DNA from: Bactericera cockerelli
Taxonomy: Eukaryota; Arthropoda; Insecta; Hemiptera; Triozidae
Assembly (NCBI GenBank): GCA_024516035.1
Contig: CM044959.1
Coordinates: 18,558,525 to 18,622,524 of the forward strand
DNA length: 64,000 bases
Direction of reading: 5' to 3'
Position 1 is the stretch's first letter; each line of letters opens with the position of its first letter. The notes beneath the pieces are model-generated. The model saw only the letters and a program-made list of their open reading frames with translations, was not told the DNA's origin and did not search any database. Shown here piece by piece: positions 1 through 11,097 of this stretch. The position numbers and the translations under genes are program-made.

Positions 1-154
1 ACAACACTCATCTTAGAAGCCAAATAAAAATATGGCTTAGAATGGGTCCTCTGTATAAAAAAAAAAAACATGAAAAATAAAACAAATGATTTATTATTAT
101 TATTATAAACCGTTATAGATGCAGTAAAAAAAGAAAATTCGGAGTACGACTCAG

Positions 155-3100
155 GAGGGTCCCGCTCAATTGACGCTCGCCACACGATTCCCCTCATATC
201 CCTCTGGCCCGGCTACACACCCTTCACTTTCGACTTCCCCACACCCGGGGAGCTGGCTATGAGGTTCACCCGCTCCGAGGAGTTCGCGATAGAGAGGGTG
301 ACCCTCGACGATGACCCGAATGAACCTCTGCGCTGGGACCATCTTGTTCACACGCCCAAGATGATTGTCATTGATTTCGGTGAGTGTCGAACCTATTTTT
401 TGAGATGAAAGTTTCACAGCCTTTTTTATTTCACAGTAACGTTGCAGCCACTGTAGACACTTATTTATTTAGTAACTCTTTATTAGTAGAACATATTATA
501 TACAGACAAATAATGGTAAAATTTGACAATATTAATAATATAAACAAGAAAAAAAAAATACACAAAATATATACACATGTCCTGACTAAAGGGCGGGGTT
601 ATTGGTTATTGCCTGTGGCAATCTCTTCCATCCAAAAAAAACTTTCAACACTTGTGGTCTATTGAAACTTGCCCATCCCGTAGTATGCCTCCCCTCTGAT
701 GGGCGAGAATAAGAGACACAATTTCACATTGTGTTGCTAGGGCAACAAGAGCGCATCGGAAGGTGTCTCTTACAAACAACTGTAAACAATTTCTTAGTAC
801 GAATTTGGTCAGGTCTGGGGTCTCTTAAAGCCCGAACCTTCCGCATAGCGAGCGAGTATCTTGCCACTAAGCTAATCGTGTACTGAATCTGATTCTTTAG
901 TAAAAATCTCAATCTTTCAGTCCTTATAAATTGCACACAACAAATTAGGTTGCTTCCCTCTGCTTGCTCCCATAGCCCAATTCCGTTTGGATTCCATATT
1001 GGTAGTGCATAAAAAATAGTAGGGAGGTCATCTCTGTTTCATATCCTCGTCCCTACCAGAATTCTGATATTGATATGGGCGACATCAGAAAGATGCTTGC
1101 TTAGATGTCGAGGTTCTACCGACCTCAGTAGCTTGATCGATAAGGCGGGCGACTTGTAACCTGGAGGTCGGTGGTTTAAGTCCTGGTTTCAGCGTAGATT
1201 TAGTAAAGCGAGTTTGAGTGGTTGTGATATCACAAAATTGATTAACACAAATATGATACCTTTTCTTTTTAATGTCGAGATTCTAGCAGGCATTGGATTA
1301 ATCAATGATATGCTTTCTCTTCAGATTACACTCTCACGAACTTTTCTACTGATTTGTTCTATGCGCCACTCACACCCTACGAGTAAGTAAAGATTCTAAA
1401 TTACATATCAATAGTCATTTTTCCTACACACTTTGTCTAAGGACAGAATTAATTGACATTTTTGTAATACCGCTGTGGCGCTAAGTCACGGATTACGTAC
1501 GTGAAATATAGGGAAAACCGACGCTTAGTAATGACTTGTGATATAGAATTTGTCTCGTTCTTCAAATGGGAAGTGTTGCAAAGCGTTGCGAAGTCAGTGG
1601 TTGTCGATCTCATTTGATCCTAAATAAAGATTGGAGCATGCGCAACAAAATGTTGCTCTCAGTGTGGTATCCCGGCTTATAAAACCCATGTTTCCTCCCT
1701 CAGCCACTTCCCCGCTGCTATTGACTACCGCGGCTACATATTTGTGCCGCACGATGATGTGCGGAGGATCCTGATCGCCATGCGCAGCAAGGGCGTCAAG
1801 ACTGCGGTCATAGCGAAGGACCGCAGACCAGAGCTAGTGGAGAGCTTTCTCAAGTGCACCAACCTGACTCACCTGATAGACTACGTGGACCTGTACCACC
1901 TCAAGCACGACGGCGACACGATTGACTTTTTGAAAGAGTAAGTCGTACAATTGACTTTTTGAAAGAGTAAGTTGTAAGCGTACAGGATTACAGGGACCAT
2001 ACGAAATCCAAAAGCGGTTTTTTTTTTAATTGAACGAAAAGCCTGAACGAGACCGAACAGTCAGCTCTGGTCAACCAAAATTTGAAGAATAAAAAAAAAA
2101 AATGATTTTTGGAACTCTGGATTGTTTACATTAAAGATATCGATGTTTGTTTACATTTTGCATTTGAAATCATCCACTTCTTCTTCTTCTTACCGAACCA
2201 AACGCCATGACCGAACGAACGAGTCGGTCCACTCTGGTCGGTCCGGTCAAATAAAAAAAAGTGAATTTCAGTGACCAGGTCAGCTTCGGTTCGCTTCGTT
2301 CAAATAAAAAAACCGCTTCAAGTACAAAGACAAAATCGATTACTTAACTGTTTTTTCTTAGAAGCTTTTATCATTAGCTTAGGAAAAGAACCTTTGTAAA
2401 AATCCAAAATTGTTAATATACAAAATGTTTAAAAAAATAATAAAAAAAAACCGAGTGGTTGGTGCACAAAATATATCATGTTGACCCAGTATCGAAATGT
2501 GATGTATTGTGTCACTTTTCTCTCATCAAAGGGGAGGCAGGCATACTACGGGATATGCAAGCTACAACACAGACCACAAGCGTCTACAGTAGCTCCTGTT
2601 TCATGGCCACGAAATAAAAAAGGCTGTGAAACACTCATCTTTTTTTTTTTTTTTTTAAAGTTAAGCGAGGAAAATAATCGAAGATCTCTAACTATCAAAA
2701 TTGATTTGTTTGAGCCCATGAATCCTCCCTCCAAAGCAAAATGTATTCGATTTGTCCTTTTTTAATAAGGTTAATTTTGTAAGACTTTGTTTTCGTGTTG
2801 CAATTTCAAGTTTTTTAAGGTTTTTTTTTATATAAATTAATGTAACGACTTAAGTTACGTTCATTTGTCCACCCATTCTAAAGAGAAAAAAACGAACACA
2901 ATACTACCGATTTTTAATTTTAGAAATTTTACGGAAGTAAGCTATCTATCTATCTTTTATTAGATTATAGTGGTGCATGTCAAAATCTATGGTCATACAG
3001 ACCACGGACGGAAGTAATAGTAATAAAAAGAATCATGTAAATGAGACAATTATGATAAAAAAAAAAAAAATAACCATTATTCTCCCTCAGTCTGTCCCAC

Positions 3101-4242
3101 CGCAGTAAGATTCCGTTGCGGGACATGATCTACTTTGACGAGAACTACCAGTCCTGCAGGGACGCATTCAGGCTAGGGGCCACCCCCCAGCGCTGCTACC
3201 AGGGGATCACTATGAAGATGGTGAACCTGTGCCTGAACCAGCACAACCAGTTCAATATACACGGGGTGCTGCCTCACAGACTGTATACTGCCACAGGTAT
3301 TTTATTATTATTGTTCTCAGACCGACCTCAGTAGCTTGAGCGGTAGAGCGATGGACTTGTGACCTGGAGGTCGGTGGTTCAAGTCACGGTTTCAGCGTGG
3401 ATTTGGTGAAGCGAGTTTGAGTAACACAAATATGATAACTTTAGTATTATTGTTCTCAGTAGCTTGATCGATACAGCGGTGGACTTGTAACCTAGAGGTC
3501 GGTGATATGAGTCCTAATTCGTTAGCAACGTGAGTTTGAGCGAAATCACGAAAGTGATCAACTAAAATATGATAATGATAACTTGAAGAAAAAAACACGG
3601 ATCATTTTTAGTCCAAGGCTCCGAGGTCATTGACACTGTGATAACTGCTTTTTATCTACTTTCCCAAGAACAAATTTTCTTTCGCTCGCTTAACCAAACT
3701 ATTTTTTTAGTTAAATAATTCCCAAAAGGGCGGATTTAGTTAAACAAAATCTGTTTAATAAAATATTGGGGGAAAAAACAAGTTGTTCAAGCTGCAGTCT
3801 TCATTTTAACACTTAGACGACTGGGTGTACCACCGGTGGTACACGCGTGTCTGTACGGAATGGACCGAGTGTGCCAAGGGTGGTACACGCATGCACTACG
3901 CCTGTGAATAGCCTAAACATTGCCGGTGCCACGGGAGAACTCACTAAAAACATGCCGGTCGTCTATGTGTTAAACATATAACTTCCTCTACTGTTCTTCT
4001 ATCCGTCTGAGGCAATCTCCTTTCTAAACATATAACTCCCTCTTCTGCTCTCCTGTCCTCCAACAGGCATACCAGGAATTAGCCGCGAAGAATTCGAGGA
4101 CAAAGAAAGGAATCCTTTCTACATGAGCACCATGTCACCCGAGGACTACAAGAAGGAGTACGAACAACACATAGAGGCGCTGAATAAACAACTGAAACCC
4201 GGCCATCCCCCCTTCCCTCGATGGACAAAGTGGAGGAACTGA
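155..4242 (+). CDS. MDP-1-like HAD-superfamily protein, 3' part of gene (5 exons seen)
   Basis: Exons at about 155-379, 1325-1382, 1704-1937, 3091-3296 and 4067-4242 join in one open frame with GT-AG borders and end at TGA 4240-4242. The joined protein has IDFDYT, a HAD motif I (DxDxT), in the exon 1/2 junction region and MIYFDENYQSC (motif IV position) in exon 4. The order and the LGATPQRCYQGITM segment resemble magnesium-dependent phosphatase 1, a protein-tyrosine/sugar phosphatase of the HAD fold. It carries at least 75 extra N-terminal residues (WPGYTPFTFDFPTPGELAMRF) and a charged C-terminal extension ending in RWTKWRN, neither usual for MDP-1. The 5' end is open: a weak acceptor (tcag at 151-154) suggests an earlier exon outside the window. 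The residues where MDP-1 has its motif II Ser and motif III Lys look replaced, so catalysis is uncertain. Family assignment is by eye. Confidence 0.62.
405..885 (-). repeat. tRNA-derived SINE, family S1, interrupted copy
   Basis: On the minus strand a tRNA-like head (cgattagcttagtgg near 885) is followed by a body with the motifs gaggcatactacgggatgggca and ggctgtgaaactttcat shared with copies at 2478, 8262, 11245 and 24105. It is split at about 460-655 by another repeat that contains a gggcggggttattggttattgcc motif. It lies in the first intron of the HAD gene. Confidence 0.7.
1120..1262 (+). repeat. short tRNA-like SINE, family S2
   Basis: Starts with accgacctcagtagcttgat and continues to a box-B-like ggtggtttaagtcc, then a tail with gcgagtttgag and cacaaatatgata. 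The same about 140-bp module recurs at 3319, 3455, 6225, 9095, 20340, 23163, and inverted at 26855, 53345 and 57718. The box A and B spacing indicates a Pol III tRNA-derived SINE. Confidence 0.75.
1921..1972 (+). repeat. 29-bp tandem duplication of exon end plus splice donor
   Basis: The last 17 coding bases of exon 3 of the HAD gene plus its donor (attgactttttgaaagagta) occur at 1921 and again at 1950. The upstream donor at 1938 keeps the frame into exon 4. Use of the downstream copy would add 29 nt and shift the frame. Confidence 0.85.
2478..2655 (+). repeat. SINE family S1, 5'-truncated copy
   Basis: Begins tgttgacccagtatcgaaat and runs through actacgggatatgcaagct and gtagctcctgtttcatgg to ggctgtgaaacactcatct followed by a T-rich stretch. 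It is intronic in the HAD gene. It shares its body with the fuller copy at 24105-24395. Confidence 0.75.
3319..3582 (+). repeat. two SINE family S2 copies in tandem
   Basis: Copy 1 (3319-3440) and copy 2 (about 3455-3582) both have cagtagcttga, ggaggtcggtgg or agaggtcggtga, and the gcgagtttgag or gtgagtttgag tail. Copy 2 lacks its first bases. They begin 22 bp after the exon 4 donor of the HAD gene. Confidence 0.7.
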
Positions 4243-4287
4243 GTGAGAAAGAGAGAGAAACAGAGAATAGAGAGATAGAGGATGAGA

Positions 4288-4342
<55 letters not shown>

Positions 4343-4515
4343 GGGAGAGGGAGAGGGAGAGAGAGGGAGAGAGGGAGAGAGAGGGAGAGAGAGAGAGAGA
4401 GAGAAAAAAAATATAGAGAGATAGAGTATGAGAATAGAGAGAGAAAAAAATATAGAGAGATAGAGTATGAGAATAGAGAGAGAGAGTATGAGAATAGAGA
4501 GGCCAAGGAGAGGAC
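4243..4515. repeat. GA microsatellite
   Basis: Purine-only (GA)n tract with interruptions, beginning within about 10 bp after the stop of the HAD gene, so it probably lies in its 3' UTR. The tract gives long Ser-Leu ORFs on the minus strand that are not genes. Confidence 0.9.
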
Positions 4516-4979
4516 AAGAAAATAGAGGCATACAATTTGGGGTTGAGGCAGTACAGCATTCAGCAGAGTCACAAAAAGAGTACATAGTATGGAGAGAGAG
4601 AGATATAAAATAAAGAGAAAGAGAGGAAAATAACAGGGAGAGAGAGATATAATACATACTACATAATTCAATATTGGTATTACTAGGTATTCTTTGATAA
4701 ATGAAGCTATACATTAATAAAAAGAACATAACTATATTTTCTTCATTTCTGCTTATATCTATGATTTTATTCACAGAGAAAACATCATTTCATTTTTAAT
4801 AGGTACAAAATTTGTGTGTTTTTAACATAACAGAAACTATTAGAAAGACAAACTTGTTTACAAGAATCTCCAGCAACTTTTAGGAAGTATTACTTACCGA
4901 TATAGAAGAGAGGAATAAAAGATACTGACGAAAATTAAAGGTAGATGTTGTAAACTACACCCGAAATCCGGCTTGAGGC

Positions 4980-5950
4980 ATGGCTCTATATTTATTTTTC
5001 CAACACTACACAATAAGGCTAAATTCGCCACCACCGATGTTGAAGATATAATTATGAGTAGGTAGATAGAATGTAACTATGAGTAGACAGAACAGAGTTA
5101 GTTATACACAAAAGAATTATGGAATATGATTGTTTGGATCTTTTTTCTACCTCAATTTCTTGTGAAAGTTTACTATTTTAAAAAATAAAGAAACTCTTTA
5201 TTTATTTTTCCAACACTACACAATAAGGTGCTCACTTAAGATTTCACATTTCTGACACTTACCATAATTTTTCTCACATCACATCAATAATAAACATGTC
5301 TCTTTGATTTCTTGTTTCTACATCATGGTATACCCGTATACCTCTCATTCCAATGTTGCTACTCACTATCCAGTCAGGGTTTCACTTTCTCCTTCTTGGT
5401 GCTGTTCAGCTTGGATTGTTGGATCTTTTTTCTACCTCAATTTCTTGTGAAAGTTTATTATTAGTAAAAAAATAAAAAAAATAATAATAAAGAAACTCTT
5501 CCTTAGTGCTCACTGAAGATTTCACATTTCTGACAATTACCGTATTTTTTCTCACATCACATCAATAATAAACATGTCTCTTTGAAATTTTGATTTCTTG
5601 TTTCTACATCATGGTATACCCGTATACCTCTCATTCCAATGTTCCTACTCTACCTCAATTTCTTGTGAAAGTTTATTATTATTTTAAAAAATAAAGAAAC
5701 TCTTCTTTAGTGCTCACTTAAGATTTCACATTTTTGACACTTACTATAATTTTTCTCACATCACATCAATTATTATTATTATAAGATTTATTTCTACATT
5801 TCTTAAATCGTCTCTCTTAGTGATGAAAATCCCTGTAAGTACTGTTGTACTTTTAGGGACATGTCCTCTTGAAATTTTGATTTCTTGTTTCTACATCATG
5901 GTATACCCGTATACCTCTCATTCCAATGTTGCTACTCACTATCCTCCAGT
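4980..5950. repeat. Diverged tandem copies of the UCHL5 3' end
   Basis: Blocks of about 230-285 bp beginning ggatcttttttctacctcaa recur at about 5137 and 5419, with a partial copy at 5650. They share ttagtgctcac, cacatcaataataaacatgtc, tacatcatggtatacccgta and cattccaatgttgctact. The block ending at 5412 also contains a copy of the last about 40 coding bases and the stop of UCHL5 (cagtcagggtttcactttct and following), which otherwise lie at 5949-5990. So the terminal coding piece and its 3' UTR were duplicated together. Confidence 0.8.
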
Positions 5951-8900
5951 CAGGGTTTCACTTTCTCCTTCTTGGTGCTGTTCAGCTCGACGGCTTTCTG
6001 GTAGAGGGGCACCAGCTGGCCCTGCTTGGCGAGGAGCTTGAGTAGGTTCATGATGAGCGGCAGATAGTTGTGCTTCCTCCGGATGTTCTCGATGCGGTAG
6101 GTCTCCAGCTTGGCAGCCTCCTCTTCGATGAGAAGCTTCAGCTTGACCAGGTCGTTGTGTTTGGCGGCCCGCACGCTGGCATCCAGATTGGGGTCCTGTG
6201 GAATTTAAAAATTACCAACTTTTACCGACCTCAGTAGCTTGATCAATAGACGGCGGACTTGTAACCTGGAGGTCGGTGGTTCAAGTCCGGGTTTCAGCAA
6301 AAATTTAGTAAAGCGAGTTTGAGTAGTTGTGACATCACGAAAGTGATCAACACAGATATGATAGCTTAATAATAAAAAAATAAAAATAAAAAAATACCAA
6401 CTTTTCACTATCACTATTGTGATATTTTTTATTAAAACTTGATTACAAAAAAAAAAACTTTCTCAAATATCAGAGCTGAACTCTTCAAATATATTTTATT
6501 TGGTAGTCTAGTGTTTTTTCCTCATTCTACAAGAAATTATCTACTGGTAATTTGAACACCTAATTTTTGCACATATTTGACCATATTTTTGGAATCTCTT
6601 AAAAATCGGAGCTGAGCCATCATATTATGTTCAATAAAAATTAAACATGTATTATGTAAAACAGTAATACTCGTATTAATACAAAATTTCATCATAATTG
6701 GGTGTATGGTTCACGAGATCATACGAGATATGTATAAGATATTATGTAAATAGTTGGAGGTCAAACACATGGCCTTTATCTCCAAGATGCGCTAGTTTGA
6801 AGATGGTGAAATTAATATTGGACTATCTACAATGTGTTGCTCATAAGTGCACAAAATTTCGTAGAAATTCAGTCAGTCGTTTCTGAGATTTGAAATTCTG
6901 AGTTGCTAAGAGTGCAAATAACAGACAGACAGAAAAAAACTCAAGTTCCTCAGGACGTTACGACATGTGCAGAAAGATGAAGATTTTTGAAATCAGAGCA
7001 TTTTTCTTTACAAAAACGAACACAATACTTCCTATATCTAATGTTAGATAGTATCAGAAGTGAAAAATTGCTCTTACCTTTAATAATTGAGTAGTTGCAT
7101 CCAGTTCTTTCTCATACTTCATTTTCTTGTCACTGACCAGGGCTAACAAGTTAAAGTGAATCTCTTCAGATGAGTATCTGTAAAGAAAGAAATGATGCAA
7201 TGATAAATTTTTTTTTTTTAAATTAAATATTTCTTTATGATGATTTAATAGGTACATCTGGTACATAAATACCTACATATGTATGCACAGGGCACACAAC
7301 CGTCAGTGTAGATAAGAAAAAACAGACGTATAAGGGAAGAATGTATACCTTCTTGTCCAGTTTTTGATCCTAAAGCCCATTTATCTGTTTATCTTCCATT
7401 GTATTTATTTTTGTCTTTACTTTATCTGCTCTTTTTTCCATCAGTTTTATTCATATAAAATCCATCTATATGAAACCCTAGGTTAAGAGTATGATTGATA
7501 TGAATGACAAAAACTTAAAATATTTGCTTCTAAAACATATCTCCAATTAGCTTTCTGATGTCCTTTTTTACTCTTTTATAATAATAATACCGTTAGGTAT
7601 TGTATATTTTACGGTACATAACCAATTTACTATATTAACAAAATATAAGATAAGATTTTTTTTCTTTCTTCTACAGACACAAACACAAACTAGTAAGAAA
7701 GGATATGAGTAAGAAATGAGTACTCTTACTCTTTCTTTGAGATGATAGGTGTGTAACCTTGTAAAAAGTCACTCTGTCGAGAATAATAATAAATGAACTA
7801 ACTTCTTTATTCTCTGGGAAATCAGAGGTTGAACTACATCCAGCCAGTCCTTGTCTGCAGGAATAGCACCGAGATCAATGGGGCCTGGCTTCAGTCCGTC
7901 AAGCTCATAGACTCGACCATCAATGGGAACATAGGACACAAAATGAAACAGGTCATCATCCTTGGTTGCAGTCTTGCTGTCAAATTCAAACAGAGTTTGT
8001 CTGGGGAAGGTGAAACAAATATATTTTATTTAAAAAAAAAAAAAAAAATACAATACTTCTGATTTCTAATATAGAAATTTCTTGGAAGTAATATTATTTA
8101 AGTGGACTTTGTAACAGTCATGTTTATAAAACCCTTGCCTTGAATGACCTGGGTGATAATAAGAAAAACAAATATTTGAGTACCCAATAATCTCTATGGA
8201 AGGGTACTTGCTTGCCATGTAGATGTAGAAGGTCCCGGGTTCAAACCCCTAGAGCCAAAAAAAGCTAGAAAACAGATTACAAGCATCTACAGAAGCAGCT
8301 ATTTCATGGGTAAGAAATAAAAAAAAGGCTGTGAAACAGTCATCTCTTGGCAACCCACTATGTATCACTGGTCTCTCTACAGCTTACAAAGATTGGTTAG
8401 TTGATAAATCAGGATTTTTGATATGAAAGCATGTGCTTTTCACTTAAACTACAGATACTATTAACTGATGACCTACAAGAACTTTGCAAAGATTACCTGG
8501 CAAATGAGTTGTGTACGTTCTGATGGGTTGAGAATTAGACAGGGCAAAGCCTTTCATGGAAGGATCAAATGAGTTACAGAACTCTTTGAATTCTGTGAGG
8601 ACAGGACCTAGTTTGACTTCAGGATCTCTGTTGTTGAGAATAATGCTCAAGATAGCTTGTGTAGCACATGCATTGTTAACAACCTGGGTGAAAAAAATCA
8701 AGTTAGGTAAACATCTGACTTCATGATGGTGACAAAAATTTGACAATAACAAGTTCTCTAAAGAGCAATAACAAATTGTTTGTTTGTCTGTGTAAATACA
8801 TTTGTAGGGAAAGATAACATATCATAGGAATTAGCTTAGAAAGCACAAATAAAATTCTAATGGAACTGCATGGTAAATCACCCTTCAAAAATGAACAGCT

Positions 8901-10206
8901 CTTTTACCTGTTTTGCAAAGAATATTGATTCCAATCTGCTATCTTGTACGATGGATCCAGATGGTTCACTGTCTTCTCTTAGTTTGAAAGAAATATCAAT
9001 CCATGCACGGCCTGAAAATTAGGATATTTTTAAATTATTGTATTTTAATTTAATTTTTAATTTTACACCAGTGGATTGCCAAAAAACAGAACCAACCTCA
9101 ATTGATAAGGTAGCAGACTTGTAACCTGGAGGTTGGTGGTTTGAGTCCTATATATGGTGGCATAAAGTTTAGACTATTGAACATAGTCTATTTTTTTATT
9201 ATATCTATGATAATACCTAAGTACTTATTTTAGTAATCATCATTATTACTTTATGTAAACATGTTTTCTTCTTCTTCATTTTTTTTATTATTACTATTTT
9301 ATCTTACATTCTTCTATTAATTTGATGATGTTAATTATTTATGAAATTATTTTATTATCAACTCACTGCAAAATTTTCAAGTTCTCAGGTTCAAGACTCC
9401 AAAGTTCTTCAGCTTGTAGACCTTGGACACCTGCAAGGGAACAAAAGTGAGCAATATTTGAATAATAAAGCTGGTATTAACTGTCTCTTGGTGAAACAGA
9501 AACTTTTTCAGTAATTCTGACAATAACTAGATATTTCTTCTTGTTTAAAAAAATATTCATGGTAAAAATGCAAGTCAGCAATATAAATATTAGAAATTTA
9601 TTGGATGTAAATGGTCACATGAGAAATTAAGGCAAAATTATATGGATAAAATTGAGATCACAAGTTTGGTATTAAGCCGAAGTTTCCATATTTAAGGGGA
9701 GGATTAATAGGCTTTTTTTTATACCTACTTCTGTTATATTCAGCATATTGTTTTAAATGGGGAAACTAATGCTTACATATGTAGGTTCTCTGTATTTTGT
9801 AAGAAGAAATCAAAGGTGGATTTTTATTTTTACAAAATATGGGTAGGAGGGGGACCACTGACCAAATATTCTCAAAAAATCTTTTTTCTTACTTCGTAAT
9901 GTCAGAAGGGTGATGCATCCATATTTAATTTCTGTATATTTGGTTTTCTTGAACTCTCACGTCTACTTAACAAAAAATGTTGCTTTATAATTAGGACCAT
10001 AAGGCATAACAATATATTATAAAAAAAAACTTAGAATATGAACAAAATAGCATAGCAAATTGACTAGTCATGCTCTGGTTTCTTTACACTCATAAGGCAA
10101 ATAACCTTCTTTTCCTCATCAGCTCAAACTTACCAAAACCTTTTATCAGTTCTGTGAATACACCAGGATCACTTTCAATCAAACACCAATTGCCGGCATC
10201 ACTCAT
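5950..10206 (-). CDS. UCHL5: UCHL5/UCH37 deubiquitinase, 7 exons, frames broken in exons 3-4
   Basis: Exons on the minus strand: 10134-10206, 9367-9430, 8908-9011, 8497-8683, 7803-8000, 7078-7177, 5950-6195. The first Met starts [20 protein letters not shown]. Family marks are LWSLEPEN, the catalytic Cys in NNACATQA (exon 4), catalytic His in DLFHFVSYV and Asp in VYELDGL (exon 5), and the C-terminal ULD helix [17 protein letters not shown] (exon 7) that binds RPN13/ADRM1 or INO80G. UCH37 removes ubiquitin from proteasome-bound chains and is also an INO80 subunit. As given, the frame does not close: one base seems missing at the start of exon 3 (before VHGLIF), one inside exon 3 (between VHGLIFL and FKLRED) and one near the end of exon 4 (before VHNSFAR). 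Exon 3 is 104 nt where 106 fits the phases, exon 4 is 187 where 188 fits. All splice sites are intact. Exon 5 uses the rarer donor GTTAGT. Confidence 0.93.
6225..6365 (+). repeat. SINE family S2 in UCHL5 last intron
   Basis: accgacctcagtagcttgat, then ggaggtcggtggttcaagtc (box B), then gcgagtttgagtagttgtga and the cacagatatgata end. It is inserted antisense to UCHL5, about 30 bp upstream of the exon 7 acceptor on that strand. Confidence 0.78.
8262..8350 (+). repeat. SINE family S1 3' fragment
   Basis: Contains gattacaagcatctacagaa, gcagctatttcatgggtaag and ggctgtgaaacagtcatct, matching the 3' half of the S1 copy at 24105-24395. It is in UCHL5 intron 4. Confidence 0.6.
9095..9160 (+). repeat. 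SINE family S2 fragment
   Basis: accaacctcaattgataagg with cttgtaacctggaggttggt and box-B-like ggtttgagtcc; the tail is missing. It is in UCHL5 intron 2 on the strand opposite to the gene. Confidence 0.6.
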
Positions 10207-11097
10207 TGTAGTTCTGTGGTGGAAAGGTACCCAAAGAAAAGGATGCTACAATAACTAATATTTATTTTTAATCCGTTAGGTCTGGATATGATGGTTATGA
10301 TAATTAATAGTGATAATCGAGTGACTTAAATGAGTAGGTACTTATCAGTAAAATGATAAAAGAAAAATCCATAGGGTTGTTGATCATTTTTCCGGTACTG
10401 TGTTTGTTAAATGAAATTTTGGATTTTTGCAAAGAAAATAGAAATCCAAATATTCGGAATATTTGGAAAAATTCAAATTTTAATGGTCGAGTTTTACCGT
10501 TTCAATTCAGTGGTTTCAATTCACTGTTGCACAACATAGGGGGAATAAGTAATGAGAAGAGGAACTCATATTGCCTCAAAACTTTCACGTAATATCGGGC
10601 TTCTTGGTTGTTTGGAACCACAGAAAAATCACAACAATAACAAATTAATTTTTCTTCTTACATGGTTTTTACATGGGTATTTTCAAACGAACAAAATAGT
10701 CAAATTTCTTCAAATCTAAACCAAAGACCGAATAAGTGTAATATTTTAAAAAAATCCGTTAAAAAATGCAACCACCGAAATCTACCGTGCATTGGTTCAC
10801 ATGATAAAAACTCGGTCTGCGCTCTCCACAGATATCAAGAAATTCGGATTTCTTGATATCCGAATGTTTCGTAAACCGTAAATAAACAAATGAAATAAAA
10901 TTGAACGAAAATTCAAAAACTGAATTTTATCAATTTAAATTTTCCAAATTGATTCTGGAATTTCACCGAATTTGTGTAATTAGTAGAAATGTGGATCCCT
11001 TATTCCTAGATTGAATTTGCCAAGCGATAAGTACATTCCCTACTTGCAAATCACCTCTCAAGTTTCAGCCTCAGTATTATCAATATCTTATGTAATC
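10207..11097. promoter_or_regulatory. Shared intergenic (divergent) promoter region of UCHL5 and TRMT112
   Basis: The two start codons face away from each other across 891 bp, so both promoters must lie here unless 5' non-coding exons exist. I see no clear TATA box pair. The one distinct element is a perfect 13-bp inverted repeat with a 4-base loop at 10831-10860. AT-rich repeats of aaaattc/gaattt type fill 10420-10960. The assignment as promoter is inferred from gene layout. Confidence 0.55.
10831..10860. other. Perfect 13-bp inverted repeat (hairpin)
   Basis: GATATCAAGAAAT, loop TCGG, then the exact reverse complement. It is 238 bp upstream of the TRMT112 start codon. It could be a palindromic factor-binding site or part of a small MITE; the sequence alone does not decide. 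Confidence 0.8.

Noticed and set aside
4079..4774. Long minus-strand ORFs rich in Ser and Leu (also 22655-22933, 44004-44408, 48308-48758)
   Set aside because: They are translations of (GA)n/(CT)n microsatellites with no motif, no splice context and open in several frames at once.
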